A stretch of 64,000 nt of DNA from Bacteroidota bacterium. Its GTDB lineage: Bacteria; Bacteroidota; Bacteroidia; Chitinophagales; BACL12. A program made the translations under genes and the position numbers. Shown piece after piece: positions 1 through 8,319 of the stretch. Location of the stretch: contig JADKAC010000002.1 of the NCBI GenBank assembly GCA_016715425.1, positions 309,501-373,500 of the forward strand, read 5' to 3'. Position 1 is the first letter of the stretch, and the number at the start of each line of letters is the position of its first letter. Under the pieces are notes generated by a model. It saw nothing but the letters and a program-made list of their open reading frames with translations, made no database searches and had not been told where the DNA came from.

Positions 1-302
1 GAATAAGTTGTGTTTGCTTTGAACTCGCCTTGCTGATAGCTCAAAAAATTTGCAAACTTTTCCCAATCACCTTTTTTTGTTTTTCCACGTCGTGAAAATT
101 TATTCACACCTTCATGTAGGTGTTTTTTAAATTCCGCATCTGTACTTTTACTTCGACTTACACCAATAATTGCAAACTCTTCAGGTATCCAGTTATCTAA
201 CCAAAGATTATAGATTGCAGGAATTAATTTTCGCCAGGTTAAATCACCCGTAGCGCCAAGAATAACAATAATTGTAGGGTCTGTTTTTTTATGAGTTGAC
301 AT
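1..302 (-). CDS. zwf: Glucose-6-phosphate 1-dehydrogenase, N-terminal part (runs off the left edge)
   Basis: Oxidises glucose 6-phosphate to 6-phosphogluconolactone with NAD(P)+, the first step of the oxidative pentose phosphate pathway, in the cytoplasm. Only about the first 100 residues lie in the window. They contain the nucleotide-binding fingerprint GATGDLTWRKLIPAIYNL at about residues 16-33, where the family has GASGDLxxRKLxPALY. The ATG at 302 is one base after the stop codon of the upstream gnd gene, so the two are almost certainly translated from one message. Family assignment is strong; the rest of the protein and its completeness cannot be judged here. Confidence 0.93.
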   Translation of the reverse strand, partial: MSTHKKTDPTIIVILGATGDLTWRKLIPAIYNLWLDNWIPEEFAIIGVSRSKSTDAEFKKHLHEGVNKFSRRGKTKKGDWEKFANFLSYQQGEFKANTTY

Positions 303-303
303 A

Positions 304-1722
304 TTATTTTATTTGATTCCACTGTGTATGAAAAGTTCCTTCTCTATCTGTGCGCTCATAAGTATGTGCACCAAAATTATCTCGTTGTGCCATAATTAAA
401 TTTGCTGGCAACCAACCACTTCTGTAACTATCAAAATATCCTAATGCTCCCATCATTGCCGGAATTGGAATTCCATATTCAACACCGGTTTGTATCACCT
501 TGCGCAGATCTGTTTGCGATTGAATAAATTTTTTTGAGAAGGTTTCACTCCACATCAAATTTGATAGTTTCGGCTGATGTAAAAATGCCGTGCGAATGTC
601 TTCCAATAATGCCGCACGAATAATACAACCACCTCTCCATATCGCCGCAATATTTTCTACATTTAAATTGTAATTATACTTATCAGATGCCGCTTGTAAT
701 AATGCCATTCCTTGCGCATAGGTAGTGATGATAGAAAAATAAAGGGCATCTTCTAACCATTTCACTAATTCATTATTATCCCCATCAAATTTCTTTTCAG
801 GAATTACTAATGCAGAATGCGCATCATCACGATCATTTCTCAATGCAGATAAATCACGCATGGAAACTGCAATATCAATTACAGGAATTGGTACTTGTAA
901 ATGCATCGCATCTTCAGAAGTCCATGCACCGGTTCCTTTTTGTTTTGCACTATCCACAATTAAATCAATAATTCTATTATCGCTGAACTCATCTTTCTGA
1001 GTAAAAATATTCGCTGTAATTTCTATGAGATAGGATTGCAATTTCCCTTGATTCCATTTTGAAAACACAGCATGTATCTCATCATTATTTAAACCACCAC
1101 ATTTTTTCATGATGTGATACACTTCAGAAATGAGTTGCATAATTCCATACTCAATTCCATTGTGTACCATTTTCACATAATGTCCGGCAGAGCCCGGCCC
1201 CAGCCATGTTACACAGGGTTCGTTATTCACTTTTGCAGAAATATCTTCCAGCATTTTAGCAACACGATCATAGATTTTTTCAGAACCACCGGGCATAATA
1301 CTCGGACCATTTCTCGCACCTAATTCACCACCTGAAATTCCTACACCCATAAAATAAATTCCGGAATCTTGTAATTGTGCAATCCTTCTATTCGTATCGG
1401 TAAAATGCGAATTGCCGCAGTCCATTAGCAAATCTTCTTTTGATAAATGCGGTTTCAATTCATTAATTACATCATCCACAATTTTCCCGGCAGGCACCAG
1501 CATCATAATTACTTTGGGAGATTTCAATCCATTTAAAAATTCTTCGAGGTTGGATGTGGCAAATACTTTTTTATCACCCGCTTCTTTATTCATGGCATCC
1601 ACCTGAGAAGTTTTTTTATCGAAGCCAATCACACTATATCCATGATCGTTCATGTTAAACACCAGATTTTGACCCATAGTGCCAAGTCCAATCATGCCGT
1701 ATTCATATTTTGACTCTTTCAT
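304..1722 (-). CDS. gnd: 6-phosphogluconate dehydrogenase (decarboxylating)
   Basis: Converts 6-phosphogluconate to ribulose 5-phosphate and CO2 with reduction of NADP+. At 472 residues it has the usual full length. The N-terminal Rossmann motif GLGTMGQNL is at residues 12-20, the substrate-binding GISGGELGARNGPSIMPGG lies near residue 128-146, and the catalytic Lys/His segment HYVKMVHNGIEYG near 181-193. The C-terminal tail with YFDSYRSGWLPANLIMAQRD is typical. It is followed one base later by zwf, and the HAD-RpiB fusion lies upstream on the same strand after a 187-bp gap, so three pentose phosphate steps are encoded together. Nothing looks damaged. Confidence 0.97.
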   Translation of the reverse strand: MKESKYEYGMIGLGTMGQNLVFNMNDHGYSVIGFDKKTSQVDAMNKEAGDKKVFATSNLEEFLNGLKSPKVIMMLVPAGKIVDDVINELKPHLSKEDLLMDCGNSHFTDTNRRIAQLQDSGIYFMGVGISGGELGARNGPSIMPGGSEKIYDRVAKMLEDISAKVNNEPCVTWLGPGSAGHYVKMVHNGIEYGIMQLISEVYHIMKKCGGLNNDEIHAVFSKWNQGKLQSYLIEITANIFTQKDEFSDNRIIDLIVDSAKQKGTGAWTSEDAMHLQVPIPVIDIAVSMRDLSALRNDRDDAHSALVIPEKKFDGDNNELVKWLEDALYFSIITTYAQGMALLQAASDKYNYNLNVENIAAIWRGGCIIRAALLEDIRTAFLHQPKLSNLMWSETFSKKFIQSQTDLRKVIQTGVEYGIPIPAMMGALGYFDSYRSGWLPANLIMAQRDNFGAHTYERTDREGTFHTQWNQIK

Positions 1723-1909
1723 ATTCGTATAATTTAGGTTAAAGGATTTTCAATAAAAAAAATCGCTCCCATAACCATTACAATAATAATTAAACAATTA
1801 AAGATATAATTTAACTTAGGTTGAAAATTTGTAAAATCACCTCAGACTACAAAAGTCTATGTACCTACTATTTCATTATGTTGTTTTATACTTTTTATTT
1901 GTTAAATAT

Positions 1910-3058
1910 TCATATTTGTACATTACCATTTTCAATTGCTGTCACCTTATTCAATCGTCTTATAAATCGTTCTTCATTTTTAAACCGTGCATTTAAAAAT
2001 AGCTGCACTAATTTCCAAGCTAATGCAGGTCCTGTTATATTTCCACCCAGACACATAATATTCATATCATCATCTTCCACACCTTGTTGCGCAGAGAATG
2101 CATCGGTGATTAAGGCAGAACGTACACCGTCAATTTTATTTGCAACAATACAAGCACCCACACCACTGCCACAAACAGCAATACCTCTTTCAATTTCTCC
2201 ATTCGCTACGGCTTGGGATAACGGAATTACAAAGTCAGGATAATCATCGTCTTTATGTAATTGATAAGCACCATAATCTTTCAAGGTATATCCAGCTTTT
2301 TCTAATAACTCCATAAGTTTAATCTTCAATTCAAATCCACCATGATCAGATGCAATACCTAAAATTTTTATTTCCTCAACAGTAGAGTCAGAAAATTCAC
2401 TATGAGTATTTTTTATGGGAAATTTAATATTTTCCTTAGGAAGAGATAAACCTAAATTTGATAATGCCTTTGCTGTTGATTTTAGATTTGTATGATGAAT
2501 ACTTGTAATACCTAAATCTGTAGCAATATTTGTAAACAACTCCGTATTATCTATATACACAATTTCTTCTATGGGCACTTGAGCGCCATCCAATGCAATT
2601 TGAAAAATCGTAGCGTCAGGTTTGCTAAAATGTACATAACATGAAGACACAAAAAAATCGAATATCTCATTCAATTTAAAAGTCTTTATTCGATAATCAT
2701 TTAATTCTCTGGACTCATTGCTTACTGCAATAATTTTTAATTTGTATTGGGCTTTTAATTTTTTAATAAATGCAATCATCTCCGAATCAGAAGTTGATAA
2801 GGAGTACATAAAATCTTTAAATTCGGTGCGGGTGAAATCTCTGTTCGTATAAAAAACCACTCTGTTTAAATAATCATCCAGTGAAATTTTTCCAACCTCA
2901 AAAAGGGGAGCCATGCTTTCATGTATATCATCAAACACATCCCAATCTAAATGAAAATGTGCCGCTGCCTTTTTTCTGAAATTATAATCCCATCCGTTGG
3001 ATAGCAGCACTCCACCTATATCGAGAAATAAGGTAGTAATGTTTTTTATATTTTGCAT
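1910..3058 (-). CDS. HAD-superfamily phosphatase fused to RpiB-type sugar-phosphate isomerase
   Basis: Two enzymes in one 382-residue chain. Residues 1-210 form a HAD-like domain: nucleophile Asp13 in DIGGVL, Ser114-Asn115, Lys146 in SKPDA and Asp170. The usual Asp+2 is Gly, as in some YihX-like HADs. Residues about 231-382 match RpiB, which interconverts ribose and ribulose 5-phosphate: DHGGFELK at 238-245 and Cys296 in VCGSGVGACIVANK. Three positions differ from what I remember of close RpiB subfamilies: Asp329 where GVEH has His, Asn340 where the motif LGGR has Arg, and Phe365 where ERH has His. The isomerase activity may therefore be changed or lost. Location next to gnd and zwf supports a pentose phosphate role. 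The fusion is directly visible as one frame without interruption. Confidence 0.85.
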   Translation of the reverse strand: MQNIKNITTLFLDIGGVLLSNGWDYNFRKKAAAHFHLDWDVFDDIHESMAPLFEVGKISLDDYLNRVVFYTNRDFTRTEFKDFMYSLSTSDSEMIAFIKKLKAQYKLKIIAVSNESRELNDYRIKTFKLNEIFDFFVSSCYVHFSKPDATIFQIALDGAQVPIEEIVYIDNTELFTNIATDLGITSIHHTNLKSTAKALSNLGLSLPKENIKFPIKNTHSEFSDSTVEEIKILGIASDHGGFELKIKLMELLEKAGYTLKDYGAYQLHKDDDYPDFVIPLSQAVANGEIERGIAVCGSGVGACIVANKIDGVRSALITDAFSAQQGVEDDDMNIMCLGGNITGPALAWKLVQLFLNARFKNEERFIRRLNKVTAIENGNVQI

Positions 3059-3609
3059 TATAGAACTTTAAAAGAATATATTATACTGGCTCTTCAAAAC
3101 ATAAAGCTTACAAGAAGTAAAAATTATATGCATTGACATTACAACTAATTGAAATAATAAAAACAATTCAATAAGATAATAACTTAAATAATAACCGATA
3201 TGCATTCTAATTGTTTGCACAGGAGGAAAAGAGATTTCAGATTTTAATATTGTGCGTTATGCAAAATAACAAAGGATTAGATGAATTCGCCTGTTTTAAA
3301 TCTCTATTTATTCACAGAATCGATATGGAATTGACACACATTTAATTTCCCGGATTTACCATCACAAAGCAAGGTAAGTTTTTCGTTTCAGTTGTTTTCC
3401 GCACTGTGCTGATTGGAGAGTATTACAATTGCCTTATGCAGAAATAACAAGGAATAAAATAATTTTCCATTGTTTCATTTTTCTGTCTTTAAGATTTACA
3501 GTGTTGAAAATTTTATTTAAAAAAAATCTACTTAATAATTTAGCTCCGTAAAAAGTCAAATTAATAGAAATTAAAATGCTTAAAGACAGCAAATTCGCTA
3601 GGACATATT
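3059..3609. other. Intergenic region, no gene recognised
   Basis: A divergent intergenic stretch between the HAD-RpiB gene (leftward) and a secreted protein gene (rightward). It carries no convincing coding frame. An imperfect repeat of the type TTATGCA(G)AAATAACAA appears near 3257 and again near 3433; its meaning is unknown. Confidence 0.5.
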
Positions 3610-3674
3610 ATGAGTATGCTGTTTACATGGAATTTTCGCAATAAATTTTTAACAAAGCGAATTAATTTAGTTGC

Positions 3675-3682
3675 TACCTTTA
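3675..3682 (+). promoter_or_regulatory. Possible -7 promoter box of the secreted protein gene
   Basis: TACCTTTA matches TAnnTTTG at seven of eight positions and lies 20 bp before the ATG at 3703. No clear TTG is seen at the expected distance upstream, so the call is weak. It fits use of the 3703 start rather than the longer frame from 3610. Confidence 0.3.
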
Positions 3683-3702
3683 TTCAACTAATAACTCCTT
3701 GT

Positions 3703-5679
3703 ATGAATAAATATTTACCATTCCTTTTAATTCTCATGTGTGCTTTTTCAATGCAAGCCCAAATTATTTTATCAGAAAAATTTGACGGCGATGTTTTGCC
3801 CGATGGTTGGACACAAGAAACTCTTGCAACTGACGGCGGTTGGTTATTGGGTGAAGCACATGACCTCGGCAGTGCAATTTTTCCTGTAATTGAACATGGC
3901 AATTTTATAGGGACAAATGATATTTGCTTTTGCGATAAGTCGAATGATTTTTTAATAAGTCCATCCGTAGATTTATCTTCTTATTCAGAATTATGGCTGC
4001 TGTTTGATTATAGTTTTCTCGATTTTGCACCGCAACAATTTTCATTAGAAATTTCAACAGATGGAGGAGATAATTGGGATGTAATTGAAAATTTAAGTTT
4101 TAGTGCCGCTGGATATTATGGATGGTGGGAAACAAAATATTTCGACATAAGCGATTATGTAGGTTATAGTGATGTAAAAATTGGTTTTCGTTACAACGAT
4201 GGTGGCGATTGGTGGTCCTATGGTGCAGCATTGGATAATGTAAAATTATTTCAATCTCTTCCAAATGATATCAGCCTTGATTCAATTTATGTTTCAGGTG
4301 AATATAGCCTTATTGGCTCCGAAGTAATTATTAGTGGAGTGGTTACCAATTTTGGATTAAACAATCTTACTTCCTTTACAGTAAATTGGGATGATGGAAC
4401 CTCTTCTTCTTCGGCCGAAATAACCGGCATTGATATTCTGCGGTTTGAGAGTTATCACTTTACACATCCCATTAATTATATACCTGACGCAGCTATAAAA
4501 TATGATATTGAAGTTTCTGCTATTAATCCTAATGGGGGAATTGACGGTGACTTGTATGATAATTATCTGCAACAAAATGTATTTGGTTGCAGCAGTGTAC
4601 CTGATAAAAAAGTGGTAGCAGAACTTGCAACCGGAACATGGTGTGCTTGGTGTGTGAGAGGCCATGTATATATGGATAGTATGTACTTGTTATATCCTCA
4701 AGATTTTATTGGTATTGCTGTGCATAATTTTGACCCAATGGAAGTTGAAGATTATAATGATGCTTTATATGCTTATCAGAATTATTTAAGTTATTCTGGT
4801 GGGGCGGCTTACCCATCTATTATTGCAGAACATAAATTCTATATGGATCCCATGGAGATGCCTGAAAAGATGCCTGCATATATGAATAAAACTGTTCCAG
4901 TTGATCTGTTTCTGTATGGAAATTATAATGACTCAACTGATTTAATACAAGTGAACCTGAAAGCAAAATTTGTAACGCAAATGAATGGGATTGACTATCG
5001 GTTTAATCTTGTAATAAAAGAAGATAGTGTTACAGGCGTTGGCTCTGCTTGGAACCAATCGAATGCATATTCCGGTGGTGGGTATGGTGATATGGGTGGT
5101 TTTGAATTATTACCCGATCCGGTTCCAGCGGTGGATATGGTTTATGACCATGTTGCACGGTATCTTGCTGATGGATGGTATGGTGCAGAAGGAAGTATTG
5201 CTTCGGATGTAAATGATTTAGATACATTCAATATTCATTATGATTTGAGTATGGATGAAATATGGAATATTGATCATATAAAACTTGTGGGGATGGTGAT
5301 TGATAATGCATCCGGGAAAATCATTAATGCAAGGGAAGTAAGACTAACTGATTTGAGTACACAACCAGAGGATACCGTGATTGTAATTGATACAACTATT
5401 GTACAAGGTTTATATGGTATAATTCCTTCTACCATAAAAGTATTTCCAAATCCTGCTAATGATTTTAGTATGCTTGATTTCACTTTATCTCAAGCAAGTG
5501 ATGTTCAAATTATCATCAGCGATATAACAGGAAAAATAGTGGGCTCAAAACATTATGGCAAGTTGAATGGAGCTCAACAATTATATATTAATACAAAGTT
5601 GTTGCAAAATGGAATTTATATTATTTCACTTCAGATTAATGATGAAATTTTTAAACAACAGATTATAGTCAGCCATTAG
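3703..5679 (+). CDS. Secreted protein: choice-of-anchor J-like domain, Omp28/thioredoxin-like domain, T9SS sorting domain
   Basis: A 658-residue exported protein. I chose ATG 3703 because it begins a clean signal peptide (MNKYLPFLLILMCAFSMQAQ); the frame is open back to 3610 but adds 31 residues of non-signal character. Residues about 20-180 resemble the cleaved-adhesin/choice-of-anchor J sandwich found on Bacteroidota surface proteins (KFDGDVLPDGW near the start). Around residue 305-320 is GTWCAWCVRGHVYMD, a CxxC in an Omp28/thioredoxin-like context. The last 80 residues (from VFPNPANDF) are a type A T9SS sorting domain ending in a lysine/isoleucine-rich strand, so the protein is predicted to cross the outer membrane and be attached or released. 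The CxxC may be redox active; this is inference. Confidence 0.8.
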   Translation: MNKYLPFLLILMCAFSMQAQIILSEKFDGDVLPDGWTQETLATDGGWLLGEAHDLGSAIFPVIEHGNFIGTNDICFCDKSNDFLISPSVDLSSYSELWLLFDYSFLDFAPQQFSLEISTDGGDNWDVIENLSFSAAGYYGWWETKYFDISDYVGYSDVKIGFRYNDGGDWWSYGAALDNVKLFQSLPNDISLDSIYVSGEYSLIGSEVIISGVVTNFGLNNLTSFTVNWDDGTSSSSAEITGIDILRFESYHFTHPINYIPDAAIKYDIEVSAINPNGGIDGDLYDNYLQQNVFGCSSVPDKKVVAELATGTWCAWCVRGHVYMDSMYLLYPQDFIGIAVHNFDPMEVEDYNDALYAYQNYLSYSGGAAYPSIIAEHKFYMDPMEMPEKMPAYMNKTVPVDLFLYGNYNDSTDLIQVNLKAKFVTQMNGIDYRFNLVIKEDSVTGVGSAWNQSNAYSGGGYGDMGGFELLPDPVPAVDMVYDHVARYLADGWYGAEGSIASDVNDLDTFNIHYDLSMDEIWNIDHIKLVGMVIDNASGKIINAREVRLTDLSTQPEDTVIVIDTTIVQGLYGIIPSTIKVFPNPANDFSMLDFTLSQASDVQIIISDITGKIVGSKHYGKLNGAQQLYINTKLLQNGIYIISLQINDEIFKQQIIVSH

Positions 5680-5696
5680 TAGAAATTTAGACTTAC

Positions 5697-5722
5697 GCCG
5701 AGTTCTTTTCAAGTAACTCGGC
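5697..5722 (+). terminator. Hairpin after the secreted protein gene
   Basis: GCCGAGTTCTT and AAG(T)AACTCGGC can pair over 11 bp with one bulged T and a three-base loop, 17 bases after the stop codon at 5679. There is no T-run after it, so it may be a transcript-end stabiliser rather than a classic terminator. Confidence 0.4.
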
Positions 5723-5907
5723 TGGGACAAAAGAACAATGGAATACTGCGCAGGGTTTTGCAGATTATTTATTTTTAAATGGAGGCGAGAACCCTGTGGA
5801 AACGGAAAATTGCCAATCCGATAATTTTATATTACCAAATTGACAATTTTTAAATAGCCATTTACACATACCTGCTTTAACAGACCTTGTGTTTATTTAC
5901 TTCAGAT

Positions 5908-8007
5908 TTATTTCGTTAATATCATATTTTTTGTGTCAATTAATTTGCCATCAATAATTAATGAATAAGAATATCTTCCTGATGGTATTTTGCTTGCATC
6001 TAAATTTACAACACCTGCTCCTATTTCCACATTTATCAATTCAATTTCAACACCATTGATATTTTGTATTCTAATTTGTGCTGAGGAATTATTTTCAGGA
6101 ACAAAATATTTGATAATTGTTTTTCCATTGAAAGGGTTAGGAATATTTTGCTCGAGTATTGCAGACTGGTCAACATCTGTAAGAGTGACATTTTTAGTTG
6201 ATATCACTTCTGATGTTGAAGTGTTTAATATTAAACTTTCTAATTTCTCTAAGCGCATTTTTATATCTTCATTTTCTGCTTGAAGATCTTCGATTATCAC
6301 ATCCTTTGTTTTGTTTAATTCATCCAATTCCTGAACTGCTTTAACCAGGGGCACTACAAATTCAGAATATCTTAAACCCATAATTTCGCCACTTTTATCA
6401 ACCCCACTAAAATCATAATCAATATAACTTGCTGCTGCTTCAACTTCTTGAGCTATGAAACCGGTAAATTGAATTTTTTCGATATCGTATTTACTTTCCC
6501 ACTGCATTGTATCAGTCAGTCCGGCTAATTTATTTTGTTTTGTTACATCAAAATGATAAGTAACAGGACGCAACTCATTTATAAATTCTAAGCCAGGAAC
6601 ATTTTCCTGAATATTATCTTTTATTCTAGCATCGCTGAAGCTAGTCCAGCCAACTTCTCCTCCAATGCTCGATACGGAAGTGTTGCCAATACGCACTTTA
6701 TCGCTTGCATCTACTATTGCAAAATAACCAATCACTGTAGCATTATTTAATATTCCTGTTGATGCCTTGGAATATGATCCTAAAGCAGTATTTCCATTTC
6801 CAGTTGTGTTTACATCTAATGCGGTATATCCAATTGCAGTATTGTCGTTTCCTGAACTATTATAATGTAATGAAGAAAATCCATTTGCAGTATTATTACT
6901 TCCAGTGGAATAATACAATGCCTCAGCACCAGTTCCACTATTATAGATACCATTAGCATTTGTAAAAAGAGTTTTATTACCAATTGCCACATTTTCAGAT
7001 CCGCCTGTATTGTAGTATAAAGCCTGATAACCTATGGCCGTGTTTTCATATGCGGTGGTATTATTTTTAAGCGCCATAAAACCACTGGCTGTATTGGCGA
7101 AACCATCGATGTTGGAATAAAGTGCTGAAGCCCCATTTGCTACATTTCGGTATCCGTTAGTGTTAGAATAAAGTGCTGAAGCTCCATTTGCTACATTTGC
7201 AAAACCGTCTTGGTTGGTATACAATGCTTTAAATCCATTCGCTGTATTTTCTGCACCCGAATTATTTGAATATAATGATTGGTATCCATCCGCCGTATTA
7301 TTACTTCCAATGGAATTTGAATACAAAGCTTCAGCACCTGTTGCACTGTTATATTCACCCGTAGTATTTGTAAAAAGAGTTTTATGTCCAACAGCCACAT
7401 TATTTGATGCAGTTGTATTATTAAATAAAGATTGCAAACCAGTTGCAGTGTTTTGGCTTCCGGTTGTATTCCAATTTAGCGACTGATAACCACTACCTGT
7501 ATTATTGCTGCCGGTGGTGTTAGCATACAATGCATTTGTACCCATTCCGGTATTAAAACTTCCATAAGTATTTGAATACAATGCAAATCTTCCTGCAGCA
7601 CTATTATAACTTCCCGAGATATTTGAAAACAATGATTGAATACCAATTGCTGTATTGTCGTTGCCAAAAGTATTTGCAAAAAGGGATTGATAACCAACAC
7701 CCGTATTATTTGAAGACACGTTTGAATTTCCTGCTGAACTTCCTAAAAAAGTACAGGTTGCAATATTACTATTGGTCATAAAAACTACATCATCAACCCA
7801 AACTTTCCCATCTAAATAAACATCTTTCCATGATTTTCCTGCTGAGCCGATGTTTCTGTTGTTATTACCTGAAGGCAATAAGTGTTGATTGATTGAGGTA
7901 GGTAATAAATTAGAAAGATTAACATTCGCCTGTCCGTAACAGATAACCTCAGTTACTGTTAGAAACAGGATAATTAAGAGAGATTTTAAATTAAATAAAT
8001 TTTTCAT
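5908..8007 (-). CDS. Secreted repeat adhesin with S74 endosialidase-chaperone domain and T9SS sorting domain
   Basis: A 699-residue secreted protein. Order: signal peptide (1-25); a short RNIGSAGKSWKDVYLDG segment near 51-67 that often precedes S74-type fibres; about 18 tandem 17-residue repeats (residues 101-415) of the form NTAxGxxALYSNTTGxx, as in head domains of trimeric adhesins and phage tail fibres; a Peptidase_S74 intramolecular chaperone (SDARIKDNIQ near residue 455 through the GLRYSEFVVPLVKAVQEL helix); a coiled coil (about 560-590); and a T9SS type A sorting domain starting at NIPNPFNGKT. The S74 domain normally trimerises and may cleave itself. A trimeric cell-surface adhesin is the likely role; the ligand is unknown. 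Monocistronic by spacing. Confidence 0.82.
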   Translation of the reverse strand: MKNLFNLKSLLIILFLTVTEVICYGQANVNLSNLLPTSINQHLLPSGNNNRNIGSAGKSWKDVYLDGKVWVDDVVFMTNSNIATCTFLGSSAGNSNVSSNNTGVGYQSLFANTFGNDNTAIGIQSLFSNISGSYNSAAGRFALYSNTYGSFNTGMGTNALYANTTGSNNTGSGYQSLNWNTTGSQNTATGLQSLFNNTTASNNVAVGHKTLFTNTTGEYNSATGAEALYSNSIGSNNTADGYQSLYSNNSGAENTANGFKALYTNQDGFANVANGASALYSNTNGYRNVANGASALYSNIDGFANTASGFMALKNNTTAYENTAIGYQALYYNTGGSENVAIGNKTLFTNANGIYNSGTGAEALYYSTGSNNTANGFSSLHYNSSGNDNTAIGYTALDVNTTGNGNTALGSYSKASTGILNNATVIGYFAIVDASDKVRIGNTSVSSIGGEVGWTSFSDARIKDNIQENVPGLEFINELRPVTYHFDVTKQNKLAGLTDTMQWESKYDIEKIQFTGFIAQEVEAAASYIDYDFSGVDKSGEIMGLRYSEFVVPLVKAVQELDELNKTKDVIIEDLQAENEDIKMRLEKLESLILNTSTSEVISTKNVTLTDVDQSAILEQNIPNPFNGKTIIKYFVPENNSSAQIRIQNINGVEIELINVEIGAGVVNLDASKIPSGRYSYSLIIDGKLIDTKNMILTK
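6760..7707 (-). repeat. Tandem 51-bp (17-residue) coding repeats in the adhesin gene
   Basis: About 18 complete units plus a partial one, each starting with Asn-Thr/Val/Ser and containing a Gly at position 5. Two neighbouring units (around 7111-7147 and 7162-7198) are nearly identical in DNA, 51 bp apart, so they duplicated recently. A higher-order period of eight units is also visible: the units HKTLFTN / AEALYSN recur eight units later as NKTLFTN / AEALYYS. Confidence 0.85.
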
Positions 8008-8319
8008 GTTATATATTTTTAAGTTCGATTACAAAGAAATTATTAATCATTAACAAATTATTTAGTAATGCACAAGTGGTTGTTTTGGATGTGTGAAACG
8101 TTATATGAATTATTTAATGGTACACAATCATCAATAATCCGAAAGTTTTTTGGAGACTCCAGCAGCTTACTATTATTTACTATTTGAAGAAGAAGTATAA
8201 TAAAATAAAATAAATATTTATTTGAATTTGTAAAAGCAAATCTGCTTTCCATTATACTTAAAGTGCTTGGAGAATTTAAATAGATAATGAAATCTTACTC
8301 ATTTTATTAAAAAATAAAA
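8008..8319. other. Intergenic region, no supported gene
   Basis: Upstream region of the adhesin gene and downstream region of the SDR gene. A 64-residue leftward frame (8058-8252) exists but has no homology I recognise, no promoter box close by and low-complexity A+T composition, so I do not call it. Confidence 0.5.

Noticed and set aside
1821..2243. 140-residue plus-strand frame
   Set aside because: It lies mostly antisense to the HAD-RpiB gene, whose domain motifs are clear; its translation has low-complexity and no recognisable domain.
5808..5860. Imperfect inverted repeat AAAATTGCCAAT / ATTGACAATTTT after the T9SS gene
   Set aside because: Loop of more than 20 bases with one mismatch and no T-run; too weak to call a terminator.
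8058..8252. 64-residue leftward frame before the adhesin
   Set aside because: A+T-rich, no homology, no promoter box or RBS; more likely a chance frame.
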